In this document: positions 1 to 11,878 of the stretch, in pieces
Layout of the letters: the number at the start of each line of letters is the position of its first letter
Position numbering within the stretch: position 1 is the stretch's first letter
From: Cornus controversa
Lineage: Eukaryota; Streptophyta; Magnoliopsida; Cornales; Cornaceae
NCBI GenBank assembly: GCA_026545225.1
Contig: CM048845.1
Span: forward strand, 77,581,533 to 77,645,532
Reading direction: 5' to 3'
DNA: 64,000 bases
Translations under genes and position numbers: made by a program
The notes under the pieces: model-generated
What the model saw: only the letters and a program-made list of their open reading frames with translations
The model's database searches: none
What the model was told of the DNA's origin: nothing

Positions 1-1300
1 AATGTATATTTTATTTTAGAAATTTCTTATATTCAACAAATGAATATTATATGACTGTAATATTGGATTTATAGCTTATAAAACATTCAACTATAATCAC
101 ATATATGTTTCATAAATCAAGACATAATAAGAATATCGCATATATCTATGTGTAATTAGTGAATATATATGTACTTCGTATACAATTGATTTGATGACTC
201 TTCTCTACTCCCATTACCACTCGTTTAATATTCTTTTTCTTTTTTTTTCTTTAAACATGGTCAAACTTTATAACATGTTTTCTATAAACTGTGAACCTGA
301 TTTTTTTCTGAAAATGATCTTTGTTTCATGTTAAATGTCCTATCCAACAATCAAATTCATCGGTCACACGTTAGCACATTCCCAAAAGTATTTTCTGAAT
401 ATTATTTTGAAATTATGGACACATGACAATGTTTAACAAGTGTTGGCATGCATCCAAAATATTATTTTAATGTGTCACGAAGCATTTGAGACATGTCACA
501 GTTTGACGTGATCCAACACGGACATGGCTCTATAAAAGTGTCCGTGCTTTTAGCTTGGAAATTAAGAAGCAGAGCTCATAACACAATCATCTTGTCATAT
601 AGTTGAATTTTTTTTATTTCTCTTGCTACCATTATTTTGATATTGCAGGGATATCATTTTTTTAAGTGACTTGGAGAGAGAGAGAACATATTTTCGCTTA
701 ATGAATACAACCAAAATATATGATGTTAATTAAGGCAAGTCCAAGATGAAAAATCCATCCAATCCCCATGACATTAAACAAAACTGGGAAACACGTCACC
801 CTCAAACAAACTCTTTTTCCCATACCGATGTTCAAAACTAAATAGCTTCTCCAAGTCAAAATCCGAAGATGAAAGTGAGAGTTAATGGTTTTGTCTAATA
901 CAAGTTGCAGTGTTGTACATAGACATTTGGTAGAAGAAAGCGACCAATAAAGCCTTGTTGAACAGAGGATGCGTCGTAGGTTTTAGCAAATGATAAAGTG
1001 GAATGTTGAACTATGATCACCAAGAAATAGAAAATGAGTTGTGTTGAAAGTGTAATAATATATCACTTACAAGAATCAGAAGCAAAATGAATCAAAAGAG
1101 GTCAAATGCAAATTCTGTTCCAAAATTTTTAGATTCATCAAAAAGCTTTATATATCCTCATCCGAGAAACGTATTAAATAAGTTTTTGCCCATGATATGT
1201 ATTCTTCTTTAACAAATAAATAGAGAACTGTTAACTTAGTTTTTTCCTTCCTCAACTGAGAATCCACTATAACCTCCAAGAAAACGGTCAATAAATAAAA
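1..1300. other. AT-rich sequence without a recognised gene
   Basis: I found no exon of the ARF-GAP gene or of any other gene here. Near 528-560 there is a TATA-like element (CTATAAAAG) followed by GTGTCCGTGCTTTT, which resembles the end of the repeat family seen at 50430-50868, so this could be an old copy of that repeat rather than a promoter. Confidence 0.5.
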
Positions 1301-1309
1301 ACGATACAA

Positions 1310-1450
1310 GCAATTTTATTTTATTTTTATAAGTAAGATTTCATTAAAAAGCACTCAAGATGGGAGCGCTCCCAAGAGAAAACACAAAAAGCATACAAGG
1401 CCAACTATAATTTCAAGCTATCAACAAATTCCACCATATCCCCCATGGAT
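1310..1450 (-). mobile_element. Possible 3' end of an L1-type LINE
   Basis: Read on the minus strand, this ends with a run resembling the 3' tails of plant L1 elements: GGGAGCGCTCCCATCTTG, then TGCTTTTTAATGAAATC, TTACTTATAAAAATA and A-rich sequence. No reverse transcriptase coding sequence is visible, so it would be a severely 5'-truncated copy. The call rests only on recall of the typical tail. Confidence 0.35.
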
Positions 1451-1682
1451 TTAAAAATGATACGAGCAATTGGAAGCAGAAAAACGAAAAAGAAAACAAA
1501 AACAAAGGTAAAGAAAAATAGAAAATCATGCAAAACTAAGTATACATTTTATTTAAATTAACTTGAACCAAAGAGTTCCATGATGATACACATTGCACGG
1601 ATTATATTGGGTAAGATAGCAAGTTATAACCAAATTCAACAAGCCAATTGCAGTAATCTTAAAAAAAATAATAAGGAAAGAA

Positions 1683-2075
1683 CATAGTTGTCAAAGGCGC
1701 GCGAGGCGCACGCCTAAGGCGCAGGGCGCAGAGAGGTGCAGCCTCTGCGCCTAGGGTATGCCCAGGCGACGCTCCTTCAAAGAGGCGCGCGCCTCAGGCA
1801 CTGAGGCGCGAGGCGCACCTGAGGCACTAGGCGCAAGGCGCACCTGCAGATGCTGTTTCACTCACTCCGAAATCTTTTTTTTGTGTCATTTGTTGTTAAT
1901 TGCCATGAATATGCTTTTTATTTGCTCTCAATTGTAGTTGTTCTACATTATTTCACTCACTCACTACAAAATTTAATATTTTTTATAAAAAAATTCAACT
2001 TGCGCCTCACTTCAGTCAGGCCCGCGCCTCAGGCTCCAGGAAGCCTTAGTGCGCCTTGAGCCTTTAACAACTATG
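1683..2075. mobile_element. hAT-type MITE, GC-rich, 393 bp
   Basis: The element starts CATAGTTGTCAAAGG and ends with the complement CCTTTAACAACTATG. It is flanked on both sides by the perfect 8 bp duplication GGAAAGAA (1675-1682 and 2076-2083). Eight-base target duplications are the mark of hAT transposition. The left third is a run of GGCGC/AGGCGCA motifs, far richer in GC than its surroundings, while the middle is AT-rich. No transposase is encoded. It lies beyond the last visible ARF-GAP exon. Confidence 0.8.
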
Positions 2076-2300
2076 GGAAAGAACAGGATCAACCTAGTTC
2101 AAAATGGTAAAAAACATCATCCAGAACTCTCCAGAGTCACTATCTTAATGCTAGAAACCCCATGTGTCCTAAGGACTGGATCTTCCATTAAGTAGGAAGT
2201 TTACATTCAATTTAATGAACCGATTTAGATAACTGGTGTAAATATGCTAGCCGTTTCTAGTTTTGATCTGATAAGGAAAATCATAAATCATGAAGCTTAC

Positions 2301-5300
2301 TTGCAGTTTCGACGAATTGGAGGCTGTTTTCTTTGGAAAACCACTCTCCATTCCGTAATCTGCAAAAAAACTTGACGACTTTGGGGGAGATACGTGGCTA
2401 ATCACATGTGTGTCTCCAGAACTCGCATCAGTAGCTTGGGCATTATCTATGTACTCAAAACGTGATGTTAAAGATGAACCAACTGTTGATGTGCTATTAG
2501 TGGATGTGGAAACTTGTATAGGTGGTTCTTCAGGCTTCTGGTCATAGAGATTTTCACTTGGCTGCATCGAACAAACTTTTAGTCCAAAGGAACTGTACTT
2601 AAATTAACAACGAAGAATCAAGCAACAAAAAGTAAATTTCAGAAACAGAGAACTTCCAAAAATTAACAATTCATTTCATGGTATAATATGTTTCCAAACA
2701 ATTGATTTCTCATAGATGTGTAAAAACAAGAAATTACCTTAGTAGTAAGCTTTCGGGCACCAAGCCCCCCACTCTTTCCTGTTTTCTTTGCACCAAGAGG
2801 CTTCTTGACAGAAGTGGTGAAAACTGTACGTGTAGCTCTAGGTGAAGCGGGGACATCAGAAGTTTCACGCTTTCCTGAAGAACTTTCTTTTGGAACTTCA
2901 TTGATCATGACATCAAGAAATCCATTAGCAGCTTGTGCTGACTGAGATACAACTGGTGACGATGGCAAACCAACATCTTCAGCAGAACTTTTAGCAACTT
3001 CTTTTGAAAGTAGTTGCCTATATAATTCAGCAGCTCTAGAGGTATACTTCGCCTCAATCTTGCCTCCATCAGTCCATCCATGCTGCTTGAAGAAAACTTG
3101 AGCTCGGTTATTTCCCCCAAAGCTCATCACCTTTAACTGCTCTGGGGTCCATGAGTCCAAATTGGTAGACCTGCAATGACAAACAAAAAGAATATAAAAA
3201 AGTAAGTTTTGAAGCAGAAACCATAATTAGAAGAGGATGTAAAAAGAAAGATGTCTCAAGCATCGGTATCAATCCAGCAACAAAGATTCAAATCAACTTT
3301 CATTGTAACCAGTTTTAATACTTTCCAGCAGGTATATGAGAAGATCACGAACGGCCAACATTTGAGTTCCTCACTTTCCTAGATAGAACTAAGCGGAAAA
3401 GTATGCCCAAGAAATTAGCTTTCCTCTGATGCCTTAAACACAGTAATACAGGAAAAAAGATATTACATGTGATAATAACTCTGAATAGAATTTACTTAAC
3501 AGGGGGTGAAGAGAAAGAATGTACATTTGTCAAAGTAACATTTTATAGAAACAAAGGAAAAAAGCCAGCATAATTGTGAATAGACATCAAACATTAATAA
3601 AATTGTTAATATTTATATTATGTTGTGCATATATATCGGTTTTTAGAGGGTGGCTGACGCAATGGAGTTTCTTAAGCAATTGCAGGGCATCTCCGTCTAG
3701 AGTCATTTCATTCAATTTAGGTGTTGATGTTTTAGGACTATTATTAGAGTCAGTTGTGATATATGTTTTTGTTTTCTTTTTTTTTTTTTTGGTTAAGCAG
3801 TTGTACATATGTTAATAAATGATGCACACCAAGTCAGCTAGTTTTTTTAATTTTGCTAGACCAGGAGAGGATGACTTAACTGTGCGTGTCTTTTTACCAT
3901 CAATATTGGTAGTATAATTGCTTTCTGCTAATTTTAATTTTCTGTCCGTACCAATATCTGTGTTTGTGCTTGTACAGCTGTGTTTATTCAGTTGTGGTGC
4001 ACAACAGTTAACATGTGATGCTTTTAGGTTCTTGCTGAAAGGTCTTGCCTCTCAAAAATGTTGCTGGTTACGATTTTTGGGATGGTAATATGTGGATTCT
4101 AAGTAGTATTAACACGTATATTGTTGGGGTTTGTCTCTTGAAATGTTGGTGATCTACATTGGATGGTAAAGCACGGATTCTAAATCATTTATATTATGTT
4201 TGGTTGAAAATGGGTTGTGGAGAATTGTTTATGGACATTAAAGAGCTGATCAAGACACGGAGTCATAATGAGAAAGAGAGAGAGAGAGGGGCACCAAAGA
4301 AAAAAACAAAATGACAATGTTAATAAGCCAAAAATCCAAAGGCTGTTGAAGGCCAAAACATCTACATTTGAATCCTCCAAGGATCTCCAAATTTTGGAAA
4401 GTGTTGGAAACCAAAAAGGTAATGTATTAAGCCCCAAACAGTTGAAATGTAAATGCGATGAACATTGAAGCCAAAACCTCAACCTCTGGAGCCTCCAACG
4501 ATCAAAATTAAAATGGCTAGTAGCTTCACATGACTAGTCATTCCTTGAGAAAATCCTTGACACTTCATGAGTCTTCTTAAACATTTCATGAGTTTTCAAA
4601 TTACGAAGAATATTCTTGACATTTTTCTCAGTCAAGACAGTCAAATGCTAGTGGAATGAAGTTTTTGATAACGTTCACCAACTGTAGGGAAGGTCTCTGC
4701 ACATTTTTTTAAACACATGATAAACATATTGCATATTGCAAGACCTCAAGGAAGGTCATTGAGTATTTCCCTTATTCAAACGTAACCCCAATGTTCATTA
4801 CCCTAATACTTTTTCTACCTTGTCAGCCTCTATCAAACACTACCATAAAATCTATGATCCAACACATGATACTCATTGTCCTGAAACTGTAATACAGATT
4901 TCTTAGAATACAAGCAATTTACCAACTTTGTATGATTGAATCCAAGCATAATCTAACCTTTTTCCATATATAAAGCCTCAAACATTCTTTTGCACCATAG
5001 CAAATGTTATACAATTTAAAAGAGAAACTAAGTAACTGTACATGACTTCTAGTCCATCATATAACCAATTAATCTATTTTCTAATATACTACTCCACCAT
5101 CTTTGAGCCTTTTGCAGGTATATAGAGGGAACATTCCTGATTAAACAAATCCACTGTTTGATGTTTTCATTGTTTTAATCAACTATAAGCAATATATGGC
5201 ATGTAATTACTATTTGCACAATGCAATTGCAGAACCAATAACCATCATTTTATATATCTTAGTGGATTTATAGCATTATTTTGCATATTTTTGTAACACT

Positions 5301-6611
5301 GAACTGAGTTAGGTTTTAATGGCATTGGCTGAGATTGAGCAAGATCGCAGTTTAAGATTTATAAAGCTCACTCTACAAATACCCAAAGGTGGCGTCCTTT
5401 CGTTTTCACTAGTTCAATTAGAAGGAACAAATTTGAGGGACCTTTGAAGGCTTTAAGCTGTCCATTTTAGTTTTAAGTAAAATATTTTTGAGATCATGGT
5501 TCTCTTAGGTGTCAGCTTCATGAGAAGCTGAAATTGGTTCTTTGTGTTTGTTTAGGTACAGGATGATTAATAGGGTTGAGTTGGTGCCTTCTAGGTTAGT
5601 CACTTGTTTCTTGTTGTATACATCCTGGTCTTGGACACTTGAAATATCCCTCTTTTTAAAAATATATATATATAAAGAAACATTCAGATAGGACTATAGG
5701 AGGAGGCACTCGCATCAATTTGAGAATCCTGATTCTCTTAGAGAAGAAGGAATCATCCAAATGCACGTGTCAGATGAGTCCCAATAAACAAAAATAGTTC
5801 CTTTAACTTTATTTCCTTTTCTTTATTCCTATTAATAAAACAAATCATTCAGCATATACACTTCTCTAATATGAAATATGAACTCCATTTTATTGGTGGC
5901 TTGGTTTCCAAAAGGAAAGATTGAACTTTCACACTCTAAACCCGACACCGCAACGCCAAACCTTTTTATTCGATATAATATGTAGCATTATGTCCAAGTA
6001 AAGAAATTATAGCATTATGTATGAATTCTAAGAAATGATATATAAGAAATTTGCCATGTATATGTAGCAGCACTGCCATGTATACAAAATAGATAAAAAC
6101 TGGCATGATAGACGCTTAATGAATACAAAAATTGTACATAAATCAGCTTAGTGAATACAAAAATCTACATAAATCAGCTTACTGAATCCAAAAATCTACA
6201 TAAAGCTTATCAAAAGACAAAAATTCAACATAAATTTTCAGGTAATAAAGAAACGCAATTTAAATCACCTCACAAAGCTGACGTGAACACCGAGACTGCG
6301 ATGAACAGCCGAGCAATCGATACAAAGGAAGATCCCGTACGTAACAGAAGCCCAAGTTGGATTCTTCGCATTGCAATCGAAACACATCTGAGAAGAAAAA
6401 CAAAAAACAAAAAATTAAATCAAAAATCGAGATCTGCATAAGAAATGCCAGATCTGAATAAGATCTCAAGGGCACCAAACAAATTTACCTATGAATTACA
6501 AAAAAATAACAGAAAAAATAAACAAATTGAACACAGACGAACCTTGTTGTCTGGCTTCGATTTCAGCTTTCTGAAAACGGCATTTTTGTCGGTGAAGCTA
6601 TCTGAAGCCAT
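2301..6611 (-). CDS. AGD8: ADP-ribosylation factor GTPase-activating protein, AGD8/AGD9 type (5' four exons)
   Basis: Four exons can be read on the minus strand: 6611-6543, 6387-6269, 3170-2738 and 2561-2301, with GT..AG introns and consistent phase (0, 2, 0, 0). They encode 294 residues starting [17 protein letters not shown]. Exon 2 carries the ArfGAP zinc finger: CFDC, 16 residues, then CIDC, followed by the arginine-containing [10 protein letters not shown] segment that holds the catalytic Arg finger in this family. Exon 3 starts RSTNLDSW and contains [15 protein letters not shown], the end of the ArfGAP domain, followed by a linker. Exon 4 contains [13 protein letters not shown] and [12 protein letters not shown], typical of the AGD8/AGD9/AGD10 subgroup. 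The protein should stimulate GTP hydrolysis by ARF in Golgi vesicle traffic. Relatives have about 400 residues, so roughly 110 C-terminal residues are missing. The sequence left of 2301 shows no matching exon, so they lie off the window or are lost. AGD8 and AGD9 are close paralogues and I cannot separate them here. Confidence 0.9.
3171..6268 (-). other. Long second intron of the ARF-GAP gene
   Basis: This 3.1 kb intron separates the zinc-finger exon from exon 3. Its donor follows the split Arg codon at 6269 and its acceptor CAG is at 3171-3173. It is AT-rich and has no convincing coding sequence; the short ORFs inside it lack recognisable motifs. A roughly 34 bp unit (core AATCAGCTTA, then GAATACAAAAATC) is repeated about three times near 6110-6215. 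The rest looks like unique or old sequence. Confidence 0.8.
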
Positions 6612-7429
6612 TGTAGAGAGCGAAAGTTCCAAGAGGGGGAAGGGGGTTTTAGAAGTAAACAGGACCACCTCCTCAGGGGGGAACACACACAAAAATGGAA
6701 GAGCGAGAAATATATGTAAAACCGCAAATTGCTTTTTCTTTCATTTTTTTCATTGAAAAGCTTTAAATGAGAATTTGGAGTTGGTGGTGTGTTATTGTAT
6801 TTGTAGTTAAAATGACGTTAACGTCCCTGTCTCTGCTTTTGTGATGGAGGTGAGTCAGGTGACAAAAACGACATGTACCAACCGCAACGGATCTGCTGAG
6901 ATCCAGTGTCACACGCATTCAATTATATTAATTTGAAAATACAATAACCATATAAATATATATATATATATGTACTATAGTTGATGTTGAGTTTTACATT
7001 GTTGTTGAACAGGTGTTACATCTTTTGACATAATGTGTTGCATTAGCGATTTAAAATGCGTTGTTGCATGGCATCGGAATTCAAAATGTACAAGCAAAAA
7101 TATCAGTTACTACTGAGATACAAATACAAAACTGCTGCAAGTTTTTCTTTTGAACTTTGTTTGATTAAAAATATATATAAATGAAAGTAAGAGAGAGTGA
7201 AGTAAATGAAATTTTTTTTTTTTTTTTTATGCATTTGATTAGGATGAAAAATTTACAAGAAAATGCTATTTTATAATTTGCAAAACACAAAAAAAGAATG
7301 TCTTGGTCTAGCTTTCTGTGATTGGAGTTGACAAAAGGCTTAAAAGTACCGACACGAATGGATCTTTAGGTTATGTTAAAAAGAAAATATATTGAAAAAT
7401 AAAATTGAAAATATATTGGTACAATGACA
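6612..7429. other. 5' flank of the ARF-GAP gene
   Basis: This segment must hold the 5' UTR and promoter of the minus-strand ARF-GAP gene, which starts at 6611. Bases 6612-6780 are the likely leader. I saw no unambiguous TATA box at the right distance; there is an AT dinucleotide run at 6955-6972. No other gene is visible. Confidence 0.5.
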
Positions 7430-7560
7430 AGTAAAAGCGATAGATTTCGAATTCGAGACTCGGAAGCAACCTCTTCAAAAATATAAGAGTAAGGCTAACC
7501 GACATCTACCTCTCCTAGACTTCGCTCAAGCGAGAGTCTTGTGCACTGGATCGTAATTAT
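7430..7560 (+). mobile_element. Au-like SINE, partial
   Basis: The segment contains a degenerate B box (TTTCGAATTCGAGAC) followed by GCAACCTCTTCAAAAA, GAGTAAGGCTAACC, and GCGAGAGTCTTGTGCACTGG. This order matches the plant Au SINE family (B box, AACCTCTCTGCAAAA-like, GGTAAGGCTGCG-like, GAGCCTTGTGCACTGG-like blocks). The A box end is unclear, so the copy looks old or 5'-truncated. Confidence 0.6.
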
Positions 7561-8676
7561 GTAATAGAATGAGTTTATATCTAATTTAGCAAAAGGTATC
7601 TATGCTAGTTGAGAATTCTAGACTTAGAAAGAACACAAATTATTGTCAATCGCCAAGGTTTCAAGTTCTATTAGTTATGAGGTAAGATATATATCATTTC
7701 AAAAGTTTATAATTTATGGTGTTTCATTTGCATGAAAATTGAATCCTCGAGGACAAATTAGCAATTTATTTTCTTGATGAATTCTCACAAATACTATTTT
7801 ATATCATAAAAAAAACACTTTCGTATGTTTTTTCCTCAACTTTTGGCAGGATATCAATAATCATTGAAATCTTACTTTTTCACAAGTACGAGCATGATTA
7901 GGGCCAACAACTTTTCACTCCAGGCGACGTGATGTCTCACAATCACTCTCATTTAGAACTAAGTGTCATTTCTGGCTTGACTCTCATAAATGTGTGTAGG
8001 ATCTCTTATATTCTGATTGAGGATTGACGTAAATACCATTTGTCAGAACCTGTCTCACATTGTACTGATTTTGTTCATTTTACACATTCTTGACGCTCAC
8101 GTTTACACAAATACGAGGCATTCTCCTGAGTGTCAACAATTCTTCCTCCCCTCCCTTCCCGTTGCCTCCCCAAATAACATGGGAAGTTAGAAACATGCGA
8201 CATCAAGGACACGATTTTCACATGAGTTACAGCTTAAATTTTGAAATAATGGATCAAAACATAACCGGGTTGCCACATGACCCATGCCGAAAGAAAATTT
8301 TGGTCACAATTCAACATATTTTATGATACTTGAAGAGGAAAAAATATACATAAGATCTTATAGTTTGAGTCCTTAATCATGGGATTAAAAGGTGTGTCAC
8401 GTATGTGTTCCCTTGATCTAAAGGCTACAGGGGCAAGTACTAGAAATGCTTAAGCTAGCACCGTTAATATGTTGGCCCTAGTCTGGCCAATCAAACACCA
8501 AGCCTAGATTAGGTACCCTCTGGAAAGCACAAATACTTCTTCGAGGAGTGTCTTGGCATTTGCAAATCCGACGCAACTAAAAGTGTCTTTTAATTTGAAT
8601 TTTTCAGTTAGACACGAAAGTGACACATTTAGAAAGTTTTTAAAATATGACGAGATAATTTTATAATTAATTTTTT
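7561..8676. other. Intergenic AT-rich sequence
   Basis: I see no gene and no repeat structure I can define in this stretch. Short ORFs such as the one at 8090-8326 carry no recognisable motif. Confidence 0.5.
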
Positions 8677-8889
8677 GGATAAACTTCATTGACACCCTCT
8701 GAGATTTAAAGTATTATCATACGGTTACAACTTTGTGCAATTTTGTTACCAACGCTCCCTATCAAAATTTTTAAGTTTTTAATAAGTGAAATGTCCTAAT
8801 TGTCTATGATTATTTAAATGAATTTTAATAAAAAAATATTATAATTGTAAAATGACAAAACTGCCATCATGATTATATGCCCACTATTT

Positions 8890-9290
8890 CTCTCTCTACC
8901 TTCTTCAACCACCACTGCAACCAACCACAACCACCACCACCGCTTCTTTTTTCTCATCTCCTCCTCCAACCACCACTGCCACCAACCACAACCACCACCG
9001 CCAATTAACCACATCCACCACCCCTGTTCTTTTCCTCTAACCACCACTACCACCAACCACAGCCACCACCACCACTTCTCTCTCACACATCTCCTCCTTT
9101 AACCACCACCACCAGTTAACCACAGCCACCGCTACCGCCACAAGCCAAACCCCAAACCAACAACCACCGTACACAAGCCAAACACACCAGCACCAAAACC
9201 ACCACCGCTGCAAGACAAAAACAAAACTCGCAACCCAAACCTCAAACCTACAACCATCACACAAAACCGACCACCAATCACAGCCACCAT
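8890..9290. repeat. CCA/CAA trinucleotide-rich minisatellite
   Basis: ACCACCACTGCAACCAACCA-like units recur through about 400 bp inside the Mutator-like element. The complementary TGG-rich stretch at 9580-9750 forms the opposite arm. ORFs on either strand are low-complexity and not credible genes. Confidence 0.8.
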
Positions 9291-9520
9291 CACCATAAAT
9301 TATGTGTGTGTAATGTATATACATATAGAGAGAGAAAAAGAAAGAACCCTAGCTCGTTGCACAAAATCGCCACCACTGCAAGCTAAACCCCAAACTAGCA
9401 ACTACCATACACAACCCCTCCGATCAAACGAAACTACTGTAAGCCACCACAAGCCCCAATCGAAACCCACTGTACATAAGCCCCAATCGAAACCCACCTT
9501 CGGACTCTCTGGTTTGTTAT

Positions 9521-9525
9521 ATGTG

Positions 9526-9558
<33 letters not shown>

Positions 9559-9580
9559 ATATATATGTTTGTGTGTATAC
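9521..9580. repeat. GT/TA microsatellite
   Basis: A GTGTGT run interrupted once by TTTG and followed by TATATATATG. Confidence 0.85.
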
Positions 9581-11158
9581 AGTGGTGGTGGTGATGGTTT
9601 TACCGCCTCTGGTGGTGGTGGTTGGTGGCGGTGATGGTGGTTGTGGTTGGTGGCGGTGGTGGTTGGAGGAAGAGATGAGAGAGAGAGAAGTGATGGTGGT
9701 GGCTATGGTAACTGGTGGTGGTGGTTGTGGTTAGTGGCGGTGGTGGTGCTCCGTATATATATGTATATATATATATAATGTAATAATAGTGGGTATGTAA
9801 TAATAAGGCATAGTTGGGGCCATTTTGGTCTATTAGGCAAGGTTAAATAGTTAATTTTAGTATTCAAAAAGGTTAGGTCAAAAGTCAAAGAGTAGCATGG
9901 TCTTTTCACCATGAAAAAATGGTCTGATACGACCTACTTTTGGCAGGAATGAGTGTATGTGATATACAGCACAAACTTCAGGGGGTGTTGGTGACAAAAT
10001 TGTACAAAGTTGTAGCTGTCTGATAATACCTTAAATTTCAAGCTGTGTCAATAAAGTTTACCCTAACTATTTTTAGAAGAATATAATTCTAATGAAATTT
10101 TAAAATATAAGGTAAATACCACTTACACCCCCTCACTTTAAACAATATCCCAACTAGACCCCCTCTAGTTTCAATAATTCTGACTACACCCCCTCAATTT
10201 TAGGTTCACGTATCCTTTTACCCTCTCCGTTAGTGCGACATCAGTAGACAAACGAAATTGTTGACGTCAGCAAAAGAAAAGTATATAAATGAACATTTTT
10301 GCCCCTTTCATGCATAAAATGACATATTTGACCTCATTAAATAATGCACTATTACGAAAATACCTATGTATATATTTATTTTGAATTTGTTTATATTTTA
10401 TTTATTTATATCTATATATTATTATTTGTTTATTATTATTATATATATCTTTTATATATATATATATATGCACTCTATATTCTATTATTTATTTATTTAT
10501 TTCTTATTATTATTATATATATGCACACAGCCACACACCCACTGTTCATCGTCTTCCACATCAAACATAAGCTTATTGGCCACCGCCATTATCCCGTCAA
10601 CCAAGCTTCACCAGCCACTATCATTATTCGACCAAGCTTCACTGGGCTTTGCGTGGCCCACTGTTCATCTCCTTCTTCCTCATTTTCTCACACATCGAAC
10701 TTGTTTCATGGACAACCATTTTCGGCTCCTTTTCCAACCGATTCCGACCACCTTTCAATTCAATTTTTACACCATTCAACTTCCCTTCATCTAATCTATC
10801 ATCTAAAACAGGAATCACCTTCGGCCATGGCCTAGGTCAAAAATTCCCAATATATTTTAAACTTTTAGGGTTTCTTACATTCAATTCAAGATTCCTTTAG
10901 ATTGTGTCGCATGTGTAATCAGTAAAGACCTACAATGTGAATTTGTAATTTCAGATGTTGAAATAGCTAGGGAAAGATTTTTCTGCAACGAAGCCATTGG
11001 TTTCTTTAAAGTTCAGTCATGAGAACTGAAGGTGTAATATATATATATATATATAACATCAAATTTAGAACTCGATAAAAATTGGCCATTAGTTACAGGG
11101 GGTGTAATCAGAATTATTGAAACTAGAAGAGGTCTAGTCGAGATATTGCTTATACTAA

Positions 11159-11290
11159 GAGCAACAGCAATGGGATCGCCAGAGCCCAATCTGGCGATCC
11201 AAACACTGCTGTGGCCCAACAATGGGATGGCTAAAATGGTGGGCCAAATTTTTGGTTAGCTAGGTGGTTCGCCGGATTGGGCGAACCACT
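11159..11290. repeat. Left terminal and subterminal region of the Harbinger element
   Basis: After the terminal GAGCAACAGCAATGGGATCG come several short repeats of the end sequence (CAATGGGATGGCTAAAATGG) and a hairpin, TGGTTCGCC with its complement GGCGAACCA, at about 11264-11288. Such subterminal motifs are the usual transposase-binding sites. That role is inferred here. Confidence 0.5.
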
Positions 11291-11350
11291 TAGCTAACCC
11301 TGTTCATATTGGGCCTACTTTAATGCAGGCCCATATTTTTAAAAAAAATT

Positions 11351-11510
11351 TCACTTATCGAAACGACGTCGTTTCGATAAGTGATTTTAATTAAAAAAAA
11401 CACGCGGCGCCCTAACAGTGTGCCGCGTGTTTCACTTATCGAAACGACATCGTTTCGATAAGTGACTTAAAAAAATAAAACACGCGGCGCCCTGTTAGGG
11501 CGCCGCGTGT
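11351..11510. repeat. Duplicated palindrome-plus-hairpin unit, 81 bp period
   Basis: A perfect 34 bp palindrome with half-site TCACTTATCGAAACGAC occupies 11351-11384. A second copy at 11432-11465 differs only at the centre. Each is followed by a GC-rich hairpin beginning ACACGCGGCGCCCT: the first (11400-11430) is imperfect, and the second (11480-11510) has 14 bp perfect arms and a 3 base loop. The order palindrome-hairpin-palindrome-hairpin shows a tandem duplication of one unit in the 5' non-coding part of the Harbinger element. Confidence 0.9.
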
Positions 11511-11878
11511 CTTGCAACAGTCACAAGACCGTTGCACACCCAAACACGCCCTAAGGCCCTGTTTGGCTACCCAGAAAAGTCGTTTTTGACCGTTTTTTGC
11601 CTTTTTTTTTTTTTTTTTTAAATTTAAGCCTGCCAAAGAGCCGTTAAGGCACTGTTTGGCAGAGCCAAATAGTGCCTAAAACGGCTCTTTTGGCTTTAAA
11701 ATAATATATATATATATATATTTTTTTTACTTTTTTCATCTTTTTTCATTCCTATAAATACACCACCCCTTCATTCACTAAATTCACAACCAAAAATTCA
11801 TATTTTGTCCTCCTAAGTCTAGAATCATTTTTATTTTCTCAATCTTTAGTTAATTGTATTTTTAGAATATCCATTTTC

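Larger units (their letters stand above)
8677..10063. mobile_element. Mutator-like element with long terminal inverted repeats
   Basis: The left end (GGATAAACTTCATTGACACC) and the complement of the right end (GGGTAAACTTTATTGACACA) match and stay similar for about 85 bp, through a shared ACAACTTTGT core. The flanking 9-mers TAATTTTTT and TAACTATTT agree at 7 of 9 positions, fitting an eroded 9 bp Mutator duplication. The interior has no transposase. It is made of CCA-rich sequence on the left (8890-9290) and TGG-rich sequence on the right (9580-9750), so the two halves can fold back on each other. Long proline/histidine or tryptophan/glycine ORFs here are by-products of this composition. Confidence 0.75.

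Noticed and set aside
4189-4482. Overlapping ORFs in the ARF-GAP intron
   Set aside because: No motif, both strands open by chance, and located within a well-supported intron.
8814-9324. Trp/Gly-rich and Pro/His-rich ORFs
   Set aside because: They are translations of CCA/TGG trinucleotide repeats inside a Mutator-like element and have no domain.
10344-10900. ORFs up to 163 codons in the element at 10110-15157
   Set aside because: The first part is read from AT microsatellite-like sequence, and three overlapping frames are open; no conserved protein is recognisable.
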